NCBI GenBank assembly: GCA_036674765.1
Contig: JARVKI010000002.1
Location: 434,001-498,000, forward strand
DNA length: 64,000 bases
DNA from: Seiridium cupressi
Taxonomy: Eukaryota > Ascomycota > Sordariomycetes > Amphisphaeriales > Sporocadaceae
Direction of reading: 5' to 3'
A program made the position numbers and the translations under genes. The notes beneath the pieces are model-generated. The model saw only the letters and a list, made by a program, of their open reading frames with translations, was not told where the DNA came from and ran no database searches. Each line of letters opens with the position of its first letter. Position 1 is the first letter of the stretch. Below, in pieces: positions 1-12,510 of this stretch.

Positions 1-920
1 GAGCCGGGAAGGCTGGATAGGTGTTGAGACCGAGGGCATATGCTATGTTGCGTCGCAAATGCAAGGAGGCGGATGTTTTGTTTTGGGAGGGAGGCATCAG
101 GCGCGGCATGCGGACTGGGGATGAGGGGCATATTGAATACTCAGAAGCCCGAGCCGTGGTTTGATGAATATATGATATGATGACAAGGTCCATGACGCTT
201 CGGACTGTTATGTTGATTGTTCAACACTTCTGTGATGGCCCGAACTATGCATGACGAAGGATATGTCATCTGCCTTTTGGAAGTTGACTGGCATCAAGTC
301 TATACAATATTTAAATGAATGTAGACACTACTCTAGTTAACTGCCCCTTGGAACAGCTAACCTTCTAGCCTCTCGCGTGTATTACAACCAGCTTGAGCAC
401 TTGCTACCCATATAGTGACCATTTCTAGGACACGCAGAGGGATTCTGAGGAGCGGCATTGGGTATCTGAAATAAGAACATCACAAATATATCAATCAACC
501 TCACTAGTCGCATACATCATCAAGCTTGATCCCATGTCTTGTAATGCATCACACATTCCTGATTAGCCAGCTTTGATCCTATAATTTTCATTTAACTTAG
601 AATTCTAACTAATCCTAGCTGCTATATCCTTCCTCTTAAGAGGTTCTCGTCACGACCCCCTAGTTCAGTTGAGAGCCGCCATTCCCCTTGCAACAACAGT
701 AAGTCTGGTAGGCGCAAGTCCTCCAACAACGCATAACAAACAAGAAAAACAAAACATGCTTCTGGGGTATCTCGTCGCGTCTATCTCTTTGCGATGGTAG
801 TGTTACAATGCGACATGCTAATAAAACGCCTTGAAATGAACAAACCGTGAAATATGCGCAACCGTACCGCGGTGTCCTTGTGTGACGTCTCCCTGCGCTC
901 TCATTCCTGCATCTCGCCGC
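1..920. other. Intergenic, no gene recognised
   Basis: This stretch lies downstream of the minus-strand Lst4-like gene and contains its 3' flank. It is moderately AT-rich from about 300 to 660. I see no long open frame, conserved motif or convincing structure in it. Confidence 0.5.
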
Positions 921-3900
921 CTAGTCAGTTTCACGTTGGCCCCATGCGCCATCATTCTGCTCGACTGACTCCAGCCAGGTCCTGACTGCGCTTCTCAAAA
1001 CACTTTCTTTCTCCCTCTTCGTCTCGTAAACGACCTTTCTAGTAGGTGAATGGCCTTCTTTCTCTCGCTGGTCAACCACTTCTTGTACTATGTTCTCCAA
1101 CGCGGACAGGACTACAGTCTTGCACTCAGCACGAGGCACTTCCTGAGCCTCAAAATGGCTCGCAGTCGGTTTTGATAGCCCCGGCTCAGAAGCGTCACTT
1201 TCACTTCCTTCTCGCCTTTTGCTAACAGACCGCGAGGAATTTGTCGTTGAGCTCTCCTGACTGCCATGCACCACCTGGGCAATCACCTTCTCCACGGCGT
1301 CTATCAATACCTCGTCCCATGTAAAAAGCACTTCTTCTTCGAATATCTCCTTGAGAGGTTGCTCGTAAGGTGACAACGCTGGCGTCATCAACGAAGAGCT
1401 GTAAGGATTCATCGAGCCCGAAAGATGAGGTCCACTACTCCTATCAGCGGAGAGCTTTGCCTTCACAAGCCGACGGAATTTGAGCCGCTTGATACTGAAA
1501 GTTGCGGTATCAGCGATAATAGCGCTGCTAACGTCTACCCACTGTTCGGTAGGCCATTCGACGGGTAGCTGATGGATCGGATATGATGGCGTAGGCTCTG
1601 CTCTGAGAGACTCCTTGACTCTCTCAAGCAGGTCAGGCTGCGGTGGAATTGCCTGCAAGGCAAAATCCGGATGGAACTGCTGCAACCAGCCTGCAACATT
1701 CAGCGGTGCCTCTCCATCGATGGCAACACGCGAAAACTGCTCGAAACTATCAATTCCCGCGCCTGCACCCGAGGTAGAAAGGTAGCCACTGCTGGACGGC
1801 GAGCTAATGGCCGACTCGAACGAGGTGAGGTAGTCGGGAAATACGACGTCCACATCAATGACGCCGTCGTCGGCACTGATGGAGGTCTTGACAGGACTCT
1901 CGAAAGCGCCCAGTGGATCTGGCGTTCTTTTCGAGGCTTCGCTGAGGTCCGTCAAACCTCTGTGTTCAAGGGTACGAGGGGTATCCGGCTGGTCCGCACC
2001 GCCTCGTACGGGATCCTCCGGCCGGTCAAACTCGTCCTTTGTCGGAGTTTCCACTGCACTTCCCTCGTTGACCATGTCTGAGAGTTTGTCTCGTTGTCCC
2101 GGCGCTTTGATCGGTGACCCCAGTCCGCTGTCGCGGCTCATCGGAAAGTCGAGTGTCTGCGTCGTGCTCGAGACTGATTCTCGCCGTCGTGCGCTCCAAA
2201 GCCCACTGATGACGCTTCCCCAATTGGAGCTGCGTCGATGTGAATCCGTGCTACCCATACTGCCTTGACCACTGCTGTCGCCTCTCGTGAGAGTACGTTT
2301 TAGATCGTCAGCCGCCACGCTGCCGCTACTGCCTGGCCTGTTACTGCGGCGTGTGTTACTCCTACGAACGCTGGTGAAGTGTGGAACTGCTGCATCTGGA
2401 ACGATGGTATTGGTGGTCGCGGCGCTGCTCTTGCGGGTTGTAGCATCACTTCCCTGACTCGACAAGGCTGTAGGCTTGAACAGTGTGGCATCTGAAGGGC
2501 GCCTACCGTGAAATGCGTCCATGCTCAAATGGTCCAGCTGCGCTGGGATACCAAAAGCAGACCTTGTCGTAGCTTGAGACTGTATACTGAAGCTTCGCTG
2601 GTGCCCTGCTCCTCGTTGTCCCGTAGGTCGCCGGTTGATCTTTCTGCGTAAAGACTCTTCTTTAAGGATCGGGATAACGAAAGATGGTGGTGATTGGGAG
2701 AAGGATGTCGACGCATGCTTTGGTGGACGAATCGTAGGTACTTGCTGGTTAGCTGGCAGAAACGCAGAGAGCAGGAATATGAGCCGTCGTGCAGCCATTT
2801 TGTCGTTCGAAACGATAATCGTGCGAGAAGGCAGAGATGTATCTTCCTCATTTTTTGCCTTCTGTTGCTGGTAGTGGCGCCTCCGGTACCACACTGGACT
2901 TAGTGCTTGCAGCCAGGCGGTATGTGTTGCGAGGAATCCTGTCAGAATATTGAAGAAAAAAAAGCCCTGCTCTTTGCCCCCAGCATATTTCGCTACCCAT
3001 CGTGCCTCTTCTCTCCAGGGGCCCCATCGTCCTTGGCCAGTCACCACCCTGGTTGCCCGGAGTCCAGTAACGATTCGCACTCGAGCTGCGTCGATCTCAC
3101 GGTTGATCTGTTGATCCTGCATCAGGCAATTAGGAGGCAATGTGACCAGCTTCGCGTTGGTCTTGGGCGGCTTCATTTGCATCTGCGAGGCGTTTGACCC
3201 TCGCCGGCCATTGATCGCAGGGTTTCGTGCAACTTGGGCAGCTATGGATGGCTGATGTGGATCTGGAGCGATGTGGTCTGCTTGTTTCAACATTGGAAAC
3301 AAAGTAGTAGCCACAATAGATTGTAAATGCGTGAGCGTCCTCATTATGATATCCCAATGTTGAGTAACTGCGTCCATCTTGTCATCAACTTCGTTGCTGT
3401 AAGATGATTCTATCGAATCGGCGCCGTATCCTGCGCCGACCATGGTCCAGCCGGAACGTCGCGCCGAACTGAAGGAAGACGAGAATGAATCCTGCTCCAT
3501 GAAGGAGCTTGGACTTCGAAACGTGCTCTTCGCTGCTGACGGGGGCGGATGTGTCGGACTGGAAGGTAGTTGCAAGACCAATGCTACCGCGTACATGGGT
3601 GTCCGTTTCTGCTTTGGTTGGGGCTTCTTCTTCTTTGCACCAGTCTCATCAGGGGATAAGGGAAAAGGGAAACCACTCCCGTCCTCGGAGGCCCGACTAT
3701 GGGGAGTAACGCCGGTGTTGGGCGTCTCCGGGTCGTCAGTGGGCAAGTTGACTGGGAAAAGGCGGGTGACAAGAACCTTCTTGCGGTCTGTCAGTTTGCC
3801 CGGAGGGGTTGTCTGCGCAAATGCTGCTGCTGCGGACTCGGCTGTGAAGGACTGAGACAGTCTGCTTGATCGCATGCTCGACCTTCCAATTGACCCTTTT

Positions 3901-4637
3901 CCATCCCCAGCAAGGGAGCTGGATACTTCAGGGCGAGCATCACTCGGGACTATGTGGACCTTGGTAGAAGTCCCCTTGTAGGACATTACCTCCGTATTAG
4001 CGAAAATGCAGCTGGTGAAGCTCGCGAGCTCCTCCTTATACTCCCTGTTTGCCCGTTGCGCCTCGTTCTCAGCAGGGGTGTAAGTGCGAGCTTGGAAGGA
4101 CGAGCGCCTGTCGAACGCTCCTTGGCGTGGCTGCGGGCTGTCTGGCTGAATGACCATGGGACGCGAGTGGCTCAGGCTCGTTTTCCTAGAGGTGGCCGGG
4201 TTTCGGCGCAGGTCCTTCATGTGCGTCTGCGAATGTGAGGCGCTTGGCGAATGGCGTGCCTCTGTCGCCGGCACAGGTGGTGCTGGGTGGCTGTCATACA
4301 ATAATGATGGATTGACAGCCCCCAGACTGTCCTGCATCACGATAACCCGAACATCTCGAACATCCAAATCCAGTTCGCCATCATAGTCGTAGTTGCTGGG
4401 TGAATGGGCACCAAGCGCGGTGCTCGTCGAAAGCGTAAAGACCTGGTCTTGACGGCTGTAGAGCGTTTGTGTGTCCGGAAACAGGAGGCCACGGGTGTGG
4501 ATTTCTTCTTGGACAGATTCAGGCGGTTCGGTTGCTGGAGAGTAATTATTTTGAGAGGACGACGCGCCAGGGGTGCGGTTGAATAGTTTCCCCAACATGG
4601 CGACCTCGGGGTACAAGATGTGCTCGAAGCCGGCCAC
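921..4637 (-). CDS. Lst4/FNIP-like TORC1 regulator (folliculin-interacting protein N-terminal family)
   Basis: Uninterrupted 1,238-codon frame. The protein resembles fungal Lst4, the partner of Lst7/folliculin; that complex acts at the vacuole as a GTPase-activating factor for Gtr2 in amino-acid signalling to TORC1 (family knowledge). What is visible: a longin-like N-terminal segment around residues 285-355 (KKVLVTRLFPVNLP and TPMYAVALVLQLP), split by low-complexity loops as in FNIP proteins; a hydrophobic DENN-like segment around 530-620 (WVAKYAGGKEQGFFFF, IIVSNDKMAARRLIFLLSAF); long Ser/Thr-rich disordered insertions; and a C-terminal acidic/basic tail. An internal Met at 4598 (MLGKLFNR) is a good alternative start, because homologues commonly begin close to such a motif; the first 13 residues are therefore uncertain. 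No intron is needed. I am fairly sure of the family and less sure of the exact start. Confidence 0.8.
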   Translation of the reverse strand: MAGFEHILYPEVAMLGKLFNRTPGASSSQNNYSPATEPPESVQEEIHTRGLLFPDTQTLYSRQDQVFTLSTSTALGAHSPSNYDYDGELDLDVRDVRVIVMQDSLGAVNPSLLYDSHPAPPVPATEARHSPSASHSQTHMKDLRRNPATSRKTSLSHSRPMVIQPDSPQPRQGAFDRRSSFQARTYTPAENEAQRANREYKEELASFTSCIFANTEVMSYKGTSTKVHIVPSDARPEVSSSLAGDGKGSIGRSSMRSSRLSQSFTAESAAAAFAQTTPPGKLTDRKKVLVTRLFPVNLPTDDPETPNTGVTPHSRASEDGSGFPFPLSPDETGAKKKKPQPKQKRTPMYAVALVLQLPSSPTHPPPSAAKSTFRSPSSFMEQDSFSSSFSSARRSGWTMVGAGYGADSIESSYSNEVDDKMDAVTQHWDIIMRTLTHLQSIVATTLFPMLKQADHIAPDPHQPSIAAQVARNPAINGRRGSNASQMQMKPPKTNAKLVTLPPNCLMQDQQINREIDAARVRIVTGLRATRVVTGQGRWGPWREEARWVAKYAGGKEQGFFFFNILTGFLATHTAWLQALSPVWYRRRHYQQQKAKNEEDTSLPSRTIIVSNDKMAARRLIFLLSAFLPANQQVPTIRPPKHASTSFSQSPPSFVIPILKEESLRRKINRRPTGQRGAGHQRSFSIQSQATTRSAFGIPAQLDHLSMDAFHGRRPSDATLFKPTALSSQGSDATTRKSSAATTNTIVPDAAVPHFTSVRRSNTRRSNRPGSSGSVAADDLKRTLTRGDSSGQGSMGSTDSHRRSSNWGSVISGLWSARRRESVSSTTQTLDFPMSRDSGLGSPIKAPGQRDKLSDMVNEGSAVETPTKDEFDRPEDPVRGGADQPDTPRTLEHRGLTDLSEASKRTPDPLGAFESPVKTSISADDGVIDVDVVFPDYLTSFESAISSPSSSGYLSTSGAGAGIDSFEQFSRVAIDGEAPLNVAGWLQQFHPDFALQAIPPQPDLLERVKESLRAEPTPSYPIHQLPVEWPTEQWVDVSSAIIADTATFSIKRLKFRRLVKAKLSADRSSGPHLSGSMNPYSSSLMTPALSPYEQPLKEIFEEEVLFTWDEVLIDAVEKVIAQVVHGSQESSTTNSSRSVSKRREGSESDASEPGLSKPTASHFEAQEVPRAECKTVVLSALENIVQEVVDQREKEGHSPTRKVVYETKREKESVLRSAVRTWLESVEQNDGAWGQRETD

Positions 4638-7600
4638 CGAACTCGGGATGGCTGATGGGAGCGAAACACCGGGTTCACAGGATCGGAAACTGTCTCAACG
4701 AGCCTCCATTCCGAAGTCAAGAACGACTTTTGGGGTCATTGTAACACACAAAACCTTGAAAGTGAGATCGTGAGCATATTAGTGCTGGTGGGCTGCCCCG
4801 CGTGGTAGGAGGTGGGTCCGCGTTCGAATCTGATGTCGGAGGCTGACGGGCGAATAATGTAAGAATATCGTGTTTCTTGGTTGGACCAGTCAGAAATGTG
4901 CTCGTCAAAAGCCAGCCCAGGTTGACGTGAAGTTTAACAGCTGCAGCGTGTTTTTGGCTACTGCTGCTTCGCTCGCGGCTGCAAGTGGTGCAGGTGGTGC
5001 AGACGGTGCTTAGTAGCGAATCGCAAGGGCTCCGATTCCCGGCACGGATATGAGACGGGGAATATTTGGATCCAGATAAATTGCTTCCTTGGAATGACTG
5101 AATTAGATTCGTGAGCTCGCTCTCGACGTATGTAGACTCTTGGGGCCGGAATAGAGACCCAGTCGCCCCAGTTTCCGATCTAGATTCGTGTCATGGGACT
5201 TTGTTGGTTGGAAAAGCTGCGTGATGTCGATGGAAGAAACGATAATTGCATTGGCGGGCATTGACAGGGACAGCTGCGATTTCATAGACGGAGCCGCTGC
5301 TCAAGTGGAAGTGCAAAGTGAACCAATTCCGAGTGCATGGGCCCGATGGAAATGACGTCTCACTGGTTGCGCATGGTTACGCAGAGCAGCGTTCTAATTA
5401 GGGGAGAACCTTGCAAGCTCTCGCGTGCGCAGAGATTGGGACGGATCTTGAGCGATGAACCGGCGCATTGGGTTGGGCAGGAGACGATCCAACCCCGAAA
5501 ATTGGGCCACTCATTTCATTACATATGAATGCTGTTCTCCGTGCGTATCGTGTCTTCTCCAGTCCCTCGTAGGGTCTGCACCGCGGCCGACTAGCACTGA
5601 TGGGTCGCATCCAGGAGCGTCTTGGTCAATCTGGCACTGGTCGTCGTGTGCCAGGGTGCTTTGCTGTCCCGGCCGCTTCCTTGCTTTGGCGGACTGATGG
5701 AGTCTGGCCGGTGATCTGTGTCTGCGCGATGGATGGTCCAGGATGGATATGCGCCCCTCGGGCTCCGTTGCCGGTATCAGAAGCAAAGTGCGGTCTGGCG
5801 GTGAATGCCAAAATAACGTGTTCTGGCTGCATTCTAGTGTTCTAGCTACAATGTTCCCACCCGTGCAGGGGGGCCCGTCTACAGTGCTTGCAGGGGTCTT
5901 CTCCAGAAATCCCAACCCAATTCGCCGGGCTGTGGGGCGTCGCTGGACGCGAACGTCCCAGGCCTGGGTGGTGCAGCCGCAGCGAATGAAAATGCAGCCA
6001 GAGCCAAGCGAGAATAGAACAGACGTCGCGGATACGTTGTATTTTTGGTGATCCGATACGTACCCCGTAGGGCACCAACGGCAAATGCGACGCAATCACT
6101 GCTTGGGCTTCAACTTCTATTACCCGTGCTGCAATGTCGCGCAGGCAATTAGTCTCGACATCAAACATACCCAGGAGAAGCTACTTTTGGATACTGGATA
6201 CTATACGTAGGTAATTCGCAAGCAGTTTCGGCGCAATGACTAACCGGCGACAATTTTTATCGACCGCGGAACGGGGCAGTTTAAACGGTACCGGGAATCA
6301 CCCCAAACGGGGTTCGTGTCGACCGCCCTATGTAGGGATGCCAATGTTTTAGCTTGGATGCATGCCGCTGTTCCGTTCCCAAACCATCAACGACGCTCAA
6401 GACTGGACACTGATGCATAGGCAATCGGAGAAAAAGGTGAAAGGTTCATGGTCTCGTGCATGGAAATCGCGCAGGGCGGCAATCTTCAGGGATGTTCCCT
6501 TCATGCACCACTCGATGGCGCCTGCGACGAGTCAAGCTCTACGGGATCTACACTAGTCCCACGCTACCTCTCACTTACACGCACCTGGCACTTACACGGC
6601 CTTCAGCTACCAGAAATGGCTGACTGCAACGTAGGTAGTGTTGGTCGATCAGTTTCGTAGGAGCGGCCATCAAACGAATAATGACTCCATATTAACATAC
6701 TCCCTATAGTTCGTGTATGTCGAGGCAGTCATTGCGATCTTTAGTATACCGAGTTCACTGCTCAGGGTACGGAGCTTGTTCTTCTGGCTTTACTGGCTAC
6801 GTTGGCATGCACGTCGGTGGATTCTTTTGACGCTGCTTACGATGCATGTCATCCATGATCGCTGCTGTGTACCCGCAAGTAAGCAGCAGAGTTACCGTTC
6901 TTGCATGGTCATGAGGCTCTCAGCGGCAGATTTACTCTGGCGCGTGTACGCCAGCTTCGTTTTTCGGCACCGTACAGTACATGCTTTACTCGAATAGTAG
7001 ATGCATTTTCTGGTTTTCTGCCCAGTCTCGGCTCTCGACCAGCTCCAAGAGGGACTAGACAGTGGGACTAATGTACCCAGACCGCCTTCGCAGCAGCTGC
7101 CTCTGGAGCGTCTCGTGAAGCGTTGGCGTGCTGCCAGCTGCATTATCTGCTGCGACTAGAGGTTAGCTTGCTACGTGCTCACACATGCCGCAGCCCCGCC
7201 GTTGCAACGGATTCCCAGATTGGGAGCAGAGGAGGGGGCAGCTTTGAGCTACGGAGAGTTCAGCCTCCCGACATGCTGCACATGCAGAGCCATGATAGTA
7301 AGCTTTGGAGATATGCCAGCCGCGAGTAGTGTCGCTAAAATGCATGGACAATTTCTTAACATGACAATGTACGTCTGAGTGTACGTCTGAGTAATCAGTA
7401 ATGGCAATAGCTACTCTTTGAAGGGAGTTTGGGATGTTCTTCAATTTGAATGCCGGGATATGTCCGTTTCTCGGCCTTTTATGACATCAAGTAAATGGTG
7501 ATTCTGGTCGCAGAGCCTTTCAACTCCACCCCGCGTTGAAAAATGTATAATAGATTCCCTACTTGAGTCGCAAGCTCATTGGCTGGTGTCAATTTCGAAA

Positions 7601-10600
7601 CCTCTGGGTATACATGCTGAATATAGTAAGGCGAGGTTCCTCTCACGTGTTCCATGGCCCAAATTCTTCTCATCTCATCAGTAAGCCTATCTGTAGTCTT
7701 CCTTTGGGTCTCGGAGTGCAGTGTTATCTTACTTGCTCGAGACTTTCAAGATCATCAGGATCGCCATAACTGACGGGTGTACCTTTTAACCCGAGAGCAC
7801 ATGGTGGATGGTCACAGCCTCGGAGCTCACAACAGGCTCGGTTGAGCTGATCACTATATCACAGGTGGTCAATCAACATAAGGCTACACATTGCGACGCT
7901 CTCATGCTCGCACGGCATGGTAAATCGTATAGTGCTTATGTGCTACAGCAGTCATCACGCCGGGCCGGGCCCGCCCGGATGGTTCCCTATGGGCAATGAA
8001 CGCGCTCCAGATCTGCCGGGTCGACGTCGACGTTCATCATGTCGATACGTACGGCACAGCAGTCTGAGGTTGTACTGGAGGCTCGGATGCTTGACAAGCT
8101 GAGGTGAGAAACCTCCAACGCACCCCGGCCCTTGGTACTTCCCGACATGGCAGGTCGACCTGGACCGGTGAGGAACGCACGGTTGCTGAACCAGACTTGA
8201 CGCGTCTCCAACAACGTGGCTCCCTGGTCTCTTCCTCGCATTTGATCAGATCTTCCGGATACTGAGGTACCCCTATGTGATTGGGTTCGCTGATGCTCTG
8301 CCGTTAAATCACACCAGTCAATGATGCCTAAGCCGGAGGAAGTCCCGGGTGAACCGACCGACGCTGACGGCTGACTGAGTTCGGGTTGGGGGAAAGCCAC
8401 CATTGTCTCAGATCACAACCGCGTAATTTCAGAGGCACAAAGAGCTCGCAGTAAGAAGTTCGTGGTTGGGGATTGCTTTTTGACCTTCATGTCCGATATG
8501 ACGTCCCAACGCTCCGGGGCCGAAAACGTGCATGTCAACAGAGTCAGGACCCTGAACAACCTCCCACGCAACACCCCCACGAGCGCGCAGTCCCAGGCCT
8601 GTCATCCCCACGATGCATGGGCAAGCTGCGCGACTCGATGCGTGGAGCGCATTGGCAAAGTCGCCAGCACCGTGGGTTTGGGATCTACATGATCGCAATC
8701 ACCCAACTCGCAATTACTGCAGATCGAGCCGGCCCCCTAGTTGTACTGGTTACATCATTCGTGCACCCTGCAGCCTGCATTTGACCTGGGGATCATTTCG
8801 TTAAAGCACGAGAGCGACGGTGGCATTATGCGATGCATGTTTAAGGTTGATTTTCTTTGCGCGTTTGCCGGCACGGCTGCAAACTCAATTGAGTCATGCT
8901 CTCCGTGAAACAGAAATTCCGCCAACGCCAAATCAGGAGCGCTATCGCTCACCGCATCCAAGGTGATAATGCCAACAAATCGCACATGTGGCAGGACCAC
9001 ATGGGCGTCTGAGCTGAATAATACTTCACCGCCGGATGCCAGTTTCTAACGTGGCTGTCCACGTCAAGCGGTGCATGTCGGTCCCGATGGCCTCGTGGAG
9101 CTATATTGCATCCGTTATAGTATCTTCGGACTTGTGAGCTGTTTGTATCAGGCAGACACAGTGTTCATGAGTAACGAGTAGAGGCGAGAATGTTCCGAAT
9201 CGGCAAGCTCATTGACATTCGTGTACACTGATCTCTCTATGCAAAGTACTCGTAGGGATATGCCAGCCCATCCGACGCGACCCTTAGCCGAGGGTGGTAA
9301 AACAGGTTGCAACATCGTCGTCCATCCGTCCGTGCCAATAATTAGACATGTATGATATCGGTCCTCGCCTAAGTATGCGTTTCATATATAGCAGGACATG
9401 AAAATCGAGATGGCTTTGCTTCCATACAGTACCAGCGGAAACTATCATTAGCATGTCATTAAGCTCTGCTGTGTATAGTCAAGCAAGGGCGTCCTGAACA
9501 TCACCTGAAAAGACAACAAAGACCTTCTGCTCCATTGCTTCGGCTTGTGGCGCCTCTCGAGCCTTACAATGCTTTCAAGACCTGGTAAACAGCCTCTGGC
9601 CTGATACCTCAGAATCACAGCTACGTAAAGAGGTCGGTCGGACATGTCCAAGCACGGTGAGTATGCTTATCTGGTATCCAGCCAGAAGATATAGGAGTGC
9701 ATGTCCGCGATGAACGCATAGGCTAGTACGTGGTATGGAATGTACAGGCCTTCAAATGGGCGTAGGAGGAAATGAGCCCTATCTCCGGAATATCAATGTG
9801 TCTAAGGTATCCGTGATGGGATGGAGAGAAATGCGATTGTCAATGCACCAGTACCTGCCTTGTGCACAATCTTGCTTTATACATTGTGCCCGTCAAATTA
9901 ACCTGTCGCGATTTAGTTCGACGTATCAAGATTTAATTTTGGTAAAGGTAGTCGCAACGTCATGGCTCCCCATTTATTATTAATGTTCTACTTTGTTTTT
10001 TACTTTATTGTCGTTTACATACTTCAGCAATGATGAGGAGATGAAGCTCAGGGAAATCATACGAGCCCTGGAGGTCTTGCACTTCCGAAAGAGTCTACTA
10101 AGGTTACAACATTTGGTCTCTAACCGCCTTGCAAAAGGAATCATCGGAATCAAAAGCGCTGGAAATTGGCTCCAACAGGCCTGGCAGTGGTGAGCATTCC
10201 GGTAAACCAGGTATTGCCGCGCTGTTTGTGTAGGCTAATGTTGGTTGAATAGGAGCGCGCCTCTTGAGCCCATCACGTTATATGTTATTTCTAATATTGT
10301 ATACACACCCAGCACGATTCCTGCAATATTGAAGTAGTAGTAAAAAGAAGTTCAACAGCCATCCCAGGCCCTTTATATATCAAACAAGCCTACACATACA
10401 CTATTTTCAATTTTAGCGAGAATCAAGCAATATCACCACGCCAGCATGCCAGTCTTGGATTGTAGCGCTTTCTTGAAACCATTATTGCGATATTGATTAT
10501 TCGATTTCATCAGCACTATGAAGAAAAGACCATGGTCTCAGGGTGCGTGATTATCGTCTCAGATGTCAGGCAGAATTTTAAGTGAAGTTCCATGGGCTTC

Positions 10601-10822
10601 CTTACTCAGATCTAACAGCCATCCGTTACGCCTTGCATCGCTGACACCAATCACTCCAAAACGATCGTGGGCCTTACAGTAACCACCGCGAGTTTTGTTC
10701 TCCTCCTAATACACAATTCACCATGATGCAGATCTGCAATGAGATCGGGTATCAAGCAAGACGTTCCTCCCATATGTCGATGTTTAGATACATCAGCTAT
10801 CATTAAGAATAGCCATAATCGG
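4638..10822. other. 6.2 kb gene-poor interval
   Basis: The left edge must hold the promoter and 5' leader of the Lst4-like gene. The right edge is the 3' flank of the zinc transporter. Between them many short frames exist on both strands (the longest is about 194 codons, minus, 5511-6095), but none has a recognisable motif, a credible exon chain or a hydrophobic or repeat pattern. Base composition is mixed: GC-rich at 5.3-6.1 kb and AT-richer after 9.9 kb. It could contain non-coding RNA genes, degraded genes or long regulatory DNA. A small GGTGCA-rich patch lies near 4985-5010. Confidence 0.4.
7369..7392. repeat. Tandem 12-mer duplication
   Basis: The 12-mer gtacgtctgagt occurs twice head to tail. 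It lies in non-coding DNA and no function is evident. Confidence 0.8.
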
Positions 10823-12510
10823 TCAGGTCACTCTTGGGGGTAAAGCGCAACAAGTTAGTGTTTCGCAGAGATTCCCGCACATCATTTGGCAAGTAGTCTC
10901 ATCGACTCGCCGCCTTCTAAGCGACGAGGCGGCAGAGGACACTGCTGAGCCCGCTGTGGGTACTGATATGGTCTCTGTATTGTTTGTACGGGCCGTCGGA
11001 GGACGCGACTGGGCGAGTTCGGGTTGAAGAGTTACTGAGTGAATCCCATAGGCATGTAGACACTCTTTGATGGTTTTGGCGTTGTCCATGAAACTAGACA
11101 TGTCGTCTTCCGAAACGACAACGTGCGCGGAGGCGATGGATTTCTTCTGGTCCAAACGCCAGATGTGTAACTCGTGGACAGACTCGATACCAGGAATCTT
11201 GGGCTAATCAGTCAAGATACAACAAAATTAACCAGGTGATGCCTTACTCTTTCGAGATCATGCTTTACATCATCGAAGTCGACGCCGCGTGGTGCACTCT
11301 GCATCAATATCTTTCCACTGTTCCTGACCAGAGGGATCGATGAGAGAAGGATCATCATCGAGATGGCCAAGCTAACACCGGGGTCGGCATAGAAACGTCC
11401 TTCATATTTTGTGAGCATGATGACTAGAGCAGCAATTATGACACCAATGTTGTTGAGCGCATCACTAATTACGTGGATCAGTGCTCCCATCATGCCCAGG
11501 TCTCGCCCTGATGAGGAGAGCTTGGCGATATTGTGGCGATGGTTTGCATGCGCGCTGATAGGCTGACAAAGATGTAAGTGGAAGGACGTGTGCAGAGACA
11601 GGTCAGAACTTACAGTCATGGGAATTTGATCTGTGCTCTCCGTACTAATCGTTCCCATCTCGATGTTCGTAGGGCGGTGGCTACGCTCGACGTCGGCTGC
11701 AGTTTGTACATGATCGTGCAGAATACCGTGGCTATGGCTTAGCCCCTCCTCCCGTGCAAGTTCCGGGTCATCCGTAGGGTTGTTGTTGTGGCTATGATTG
11801 TGAATGTGGCCATGCTCATGGTTGTGGTCATGGTCGTGACCGTGGTCATTGTGGATGTGGTTATGACCATGTCCATGATCATGCCCGTGATGCTCATGGC
11901 CGAGCAAGGCAGCACTCAGTATGTTCAGAGTGAAGCCAATGCACCCCATAATGAGGACAAGTCGTGGGTCCTCAACGCCTAGGGAATGGTCAGAAAGCTT
12001 CTTCGGCTGCTAGGCTAAGCATTATTTACGTTGTATCGAGACGAACCGCTCAATGGATTGAAGGAAGATTGAAACGCCCAGCGCCAAAAGAAAAACACCA
12101 TTGAAGAAGGCGCCTAAGAGTGAGGCCCGGGCCCATCCGAACGAAAAGTCTTTTGGCGACGTGGCACGTTGTGTGACCTGGCAAACAGATTAGCATGGGA
12201 CGGACACTTTCCTGAATATATGTTACACACCAGTATGGCTGCAAGAGCCACTACGAACCCGATGAGGTCGTTGAGCTGTCACACGTCAATCGACAAAGTC
12301 GTCAAGTTGTTCCTCCCGAACTCACGTAGTGGAAAGCATCTGCTACCAACGCAAGCGACCCGGTCTTGAAACCAACTGGCATCAGGTATTAACACGCTGC
12401 AGTCCAGATATTCGTGACAACTAACTGGCAATTTCAGCTACAAAGAAGGCAAATGATATCGCAATAACGGCACTAAGCTTCTGCGCCGAAGTAATCTTGA
12501 ACAAAGTCAT
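10823..12510 (-). CDS. Vacuolar-type zinc/cation diffusion facilitator (Zrc1/Cot1-like)
   Basis: Seven exons: 12426-12510, 12326-12375, 12231-12275, 12030-12177, 11614-11978, 11248-11562 and 10823-11203. All phases agree, giving about 462 residues, normal for CDF proteins. The family exchanges Zn2+ (and often Co2+/Cd2+) for protons, usually into the vacuole. Six membrane segments can be placed. The first carries SAVIAISFAFFVAEIA; the second is followed by ALVADAFHYLND, holding the HxxxD metal-site pattern. The fifth carries ALIHVISDALNN, with the second HxxxD site. A very long His-rich cytosolic loop (HEHHGHDHGH-type, roughly residues 130-220) lies between segments 4 and 5, as in Zrc1. The soluble C-terminal domain follows (KIPGIESVHELHIW). 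The tail ends with RRRRVDE and a Cys-rich stretch. The assembled exons read through every conserved block, so I am confident of the family. The substrate (Zn versus other metals) is inferred. Confidence 0.88.

Noticed and set aside
4795..4850. T-loop-like gttcgaatc suggesting a tRNA
   Set aside because: No acceptor, D or anticodon stem could be folded around it.
5511..6095. 194-codon minus-strand frame
   Set aside because: It overlaps several plus frames of similar length in GC-rich DNA and has no motif or credible start context.
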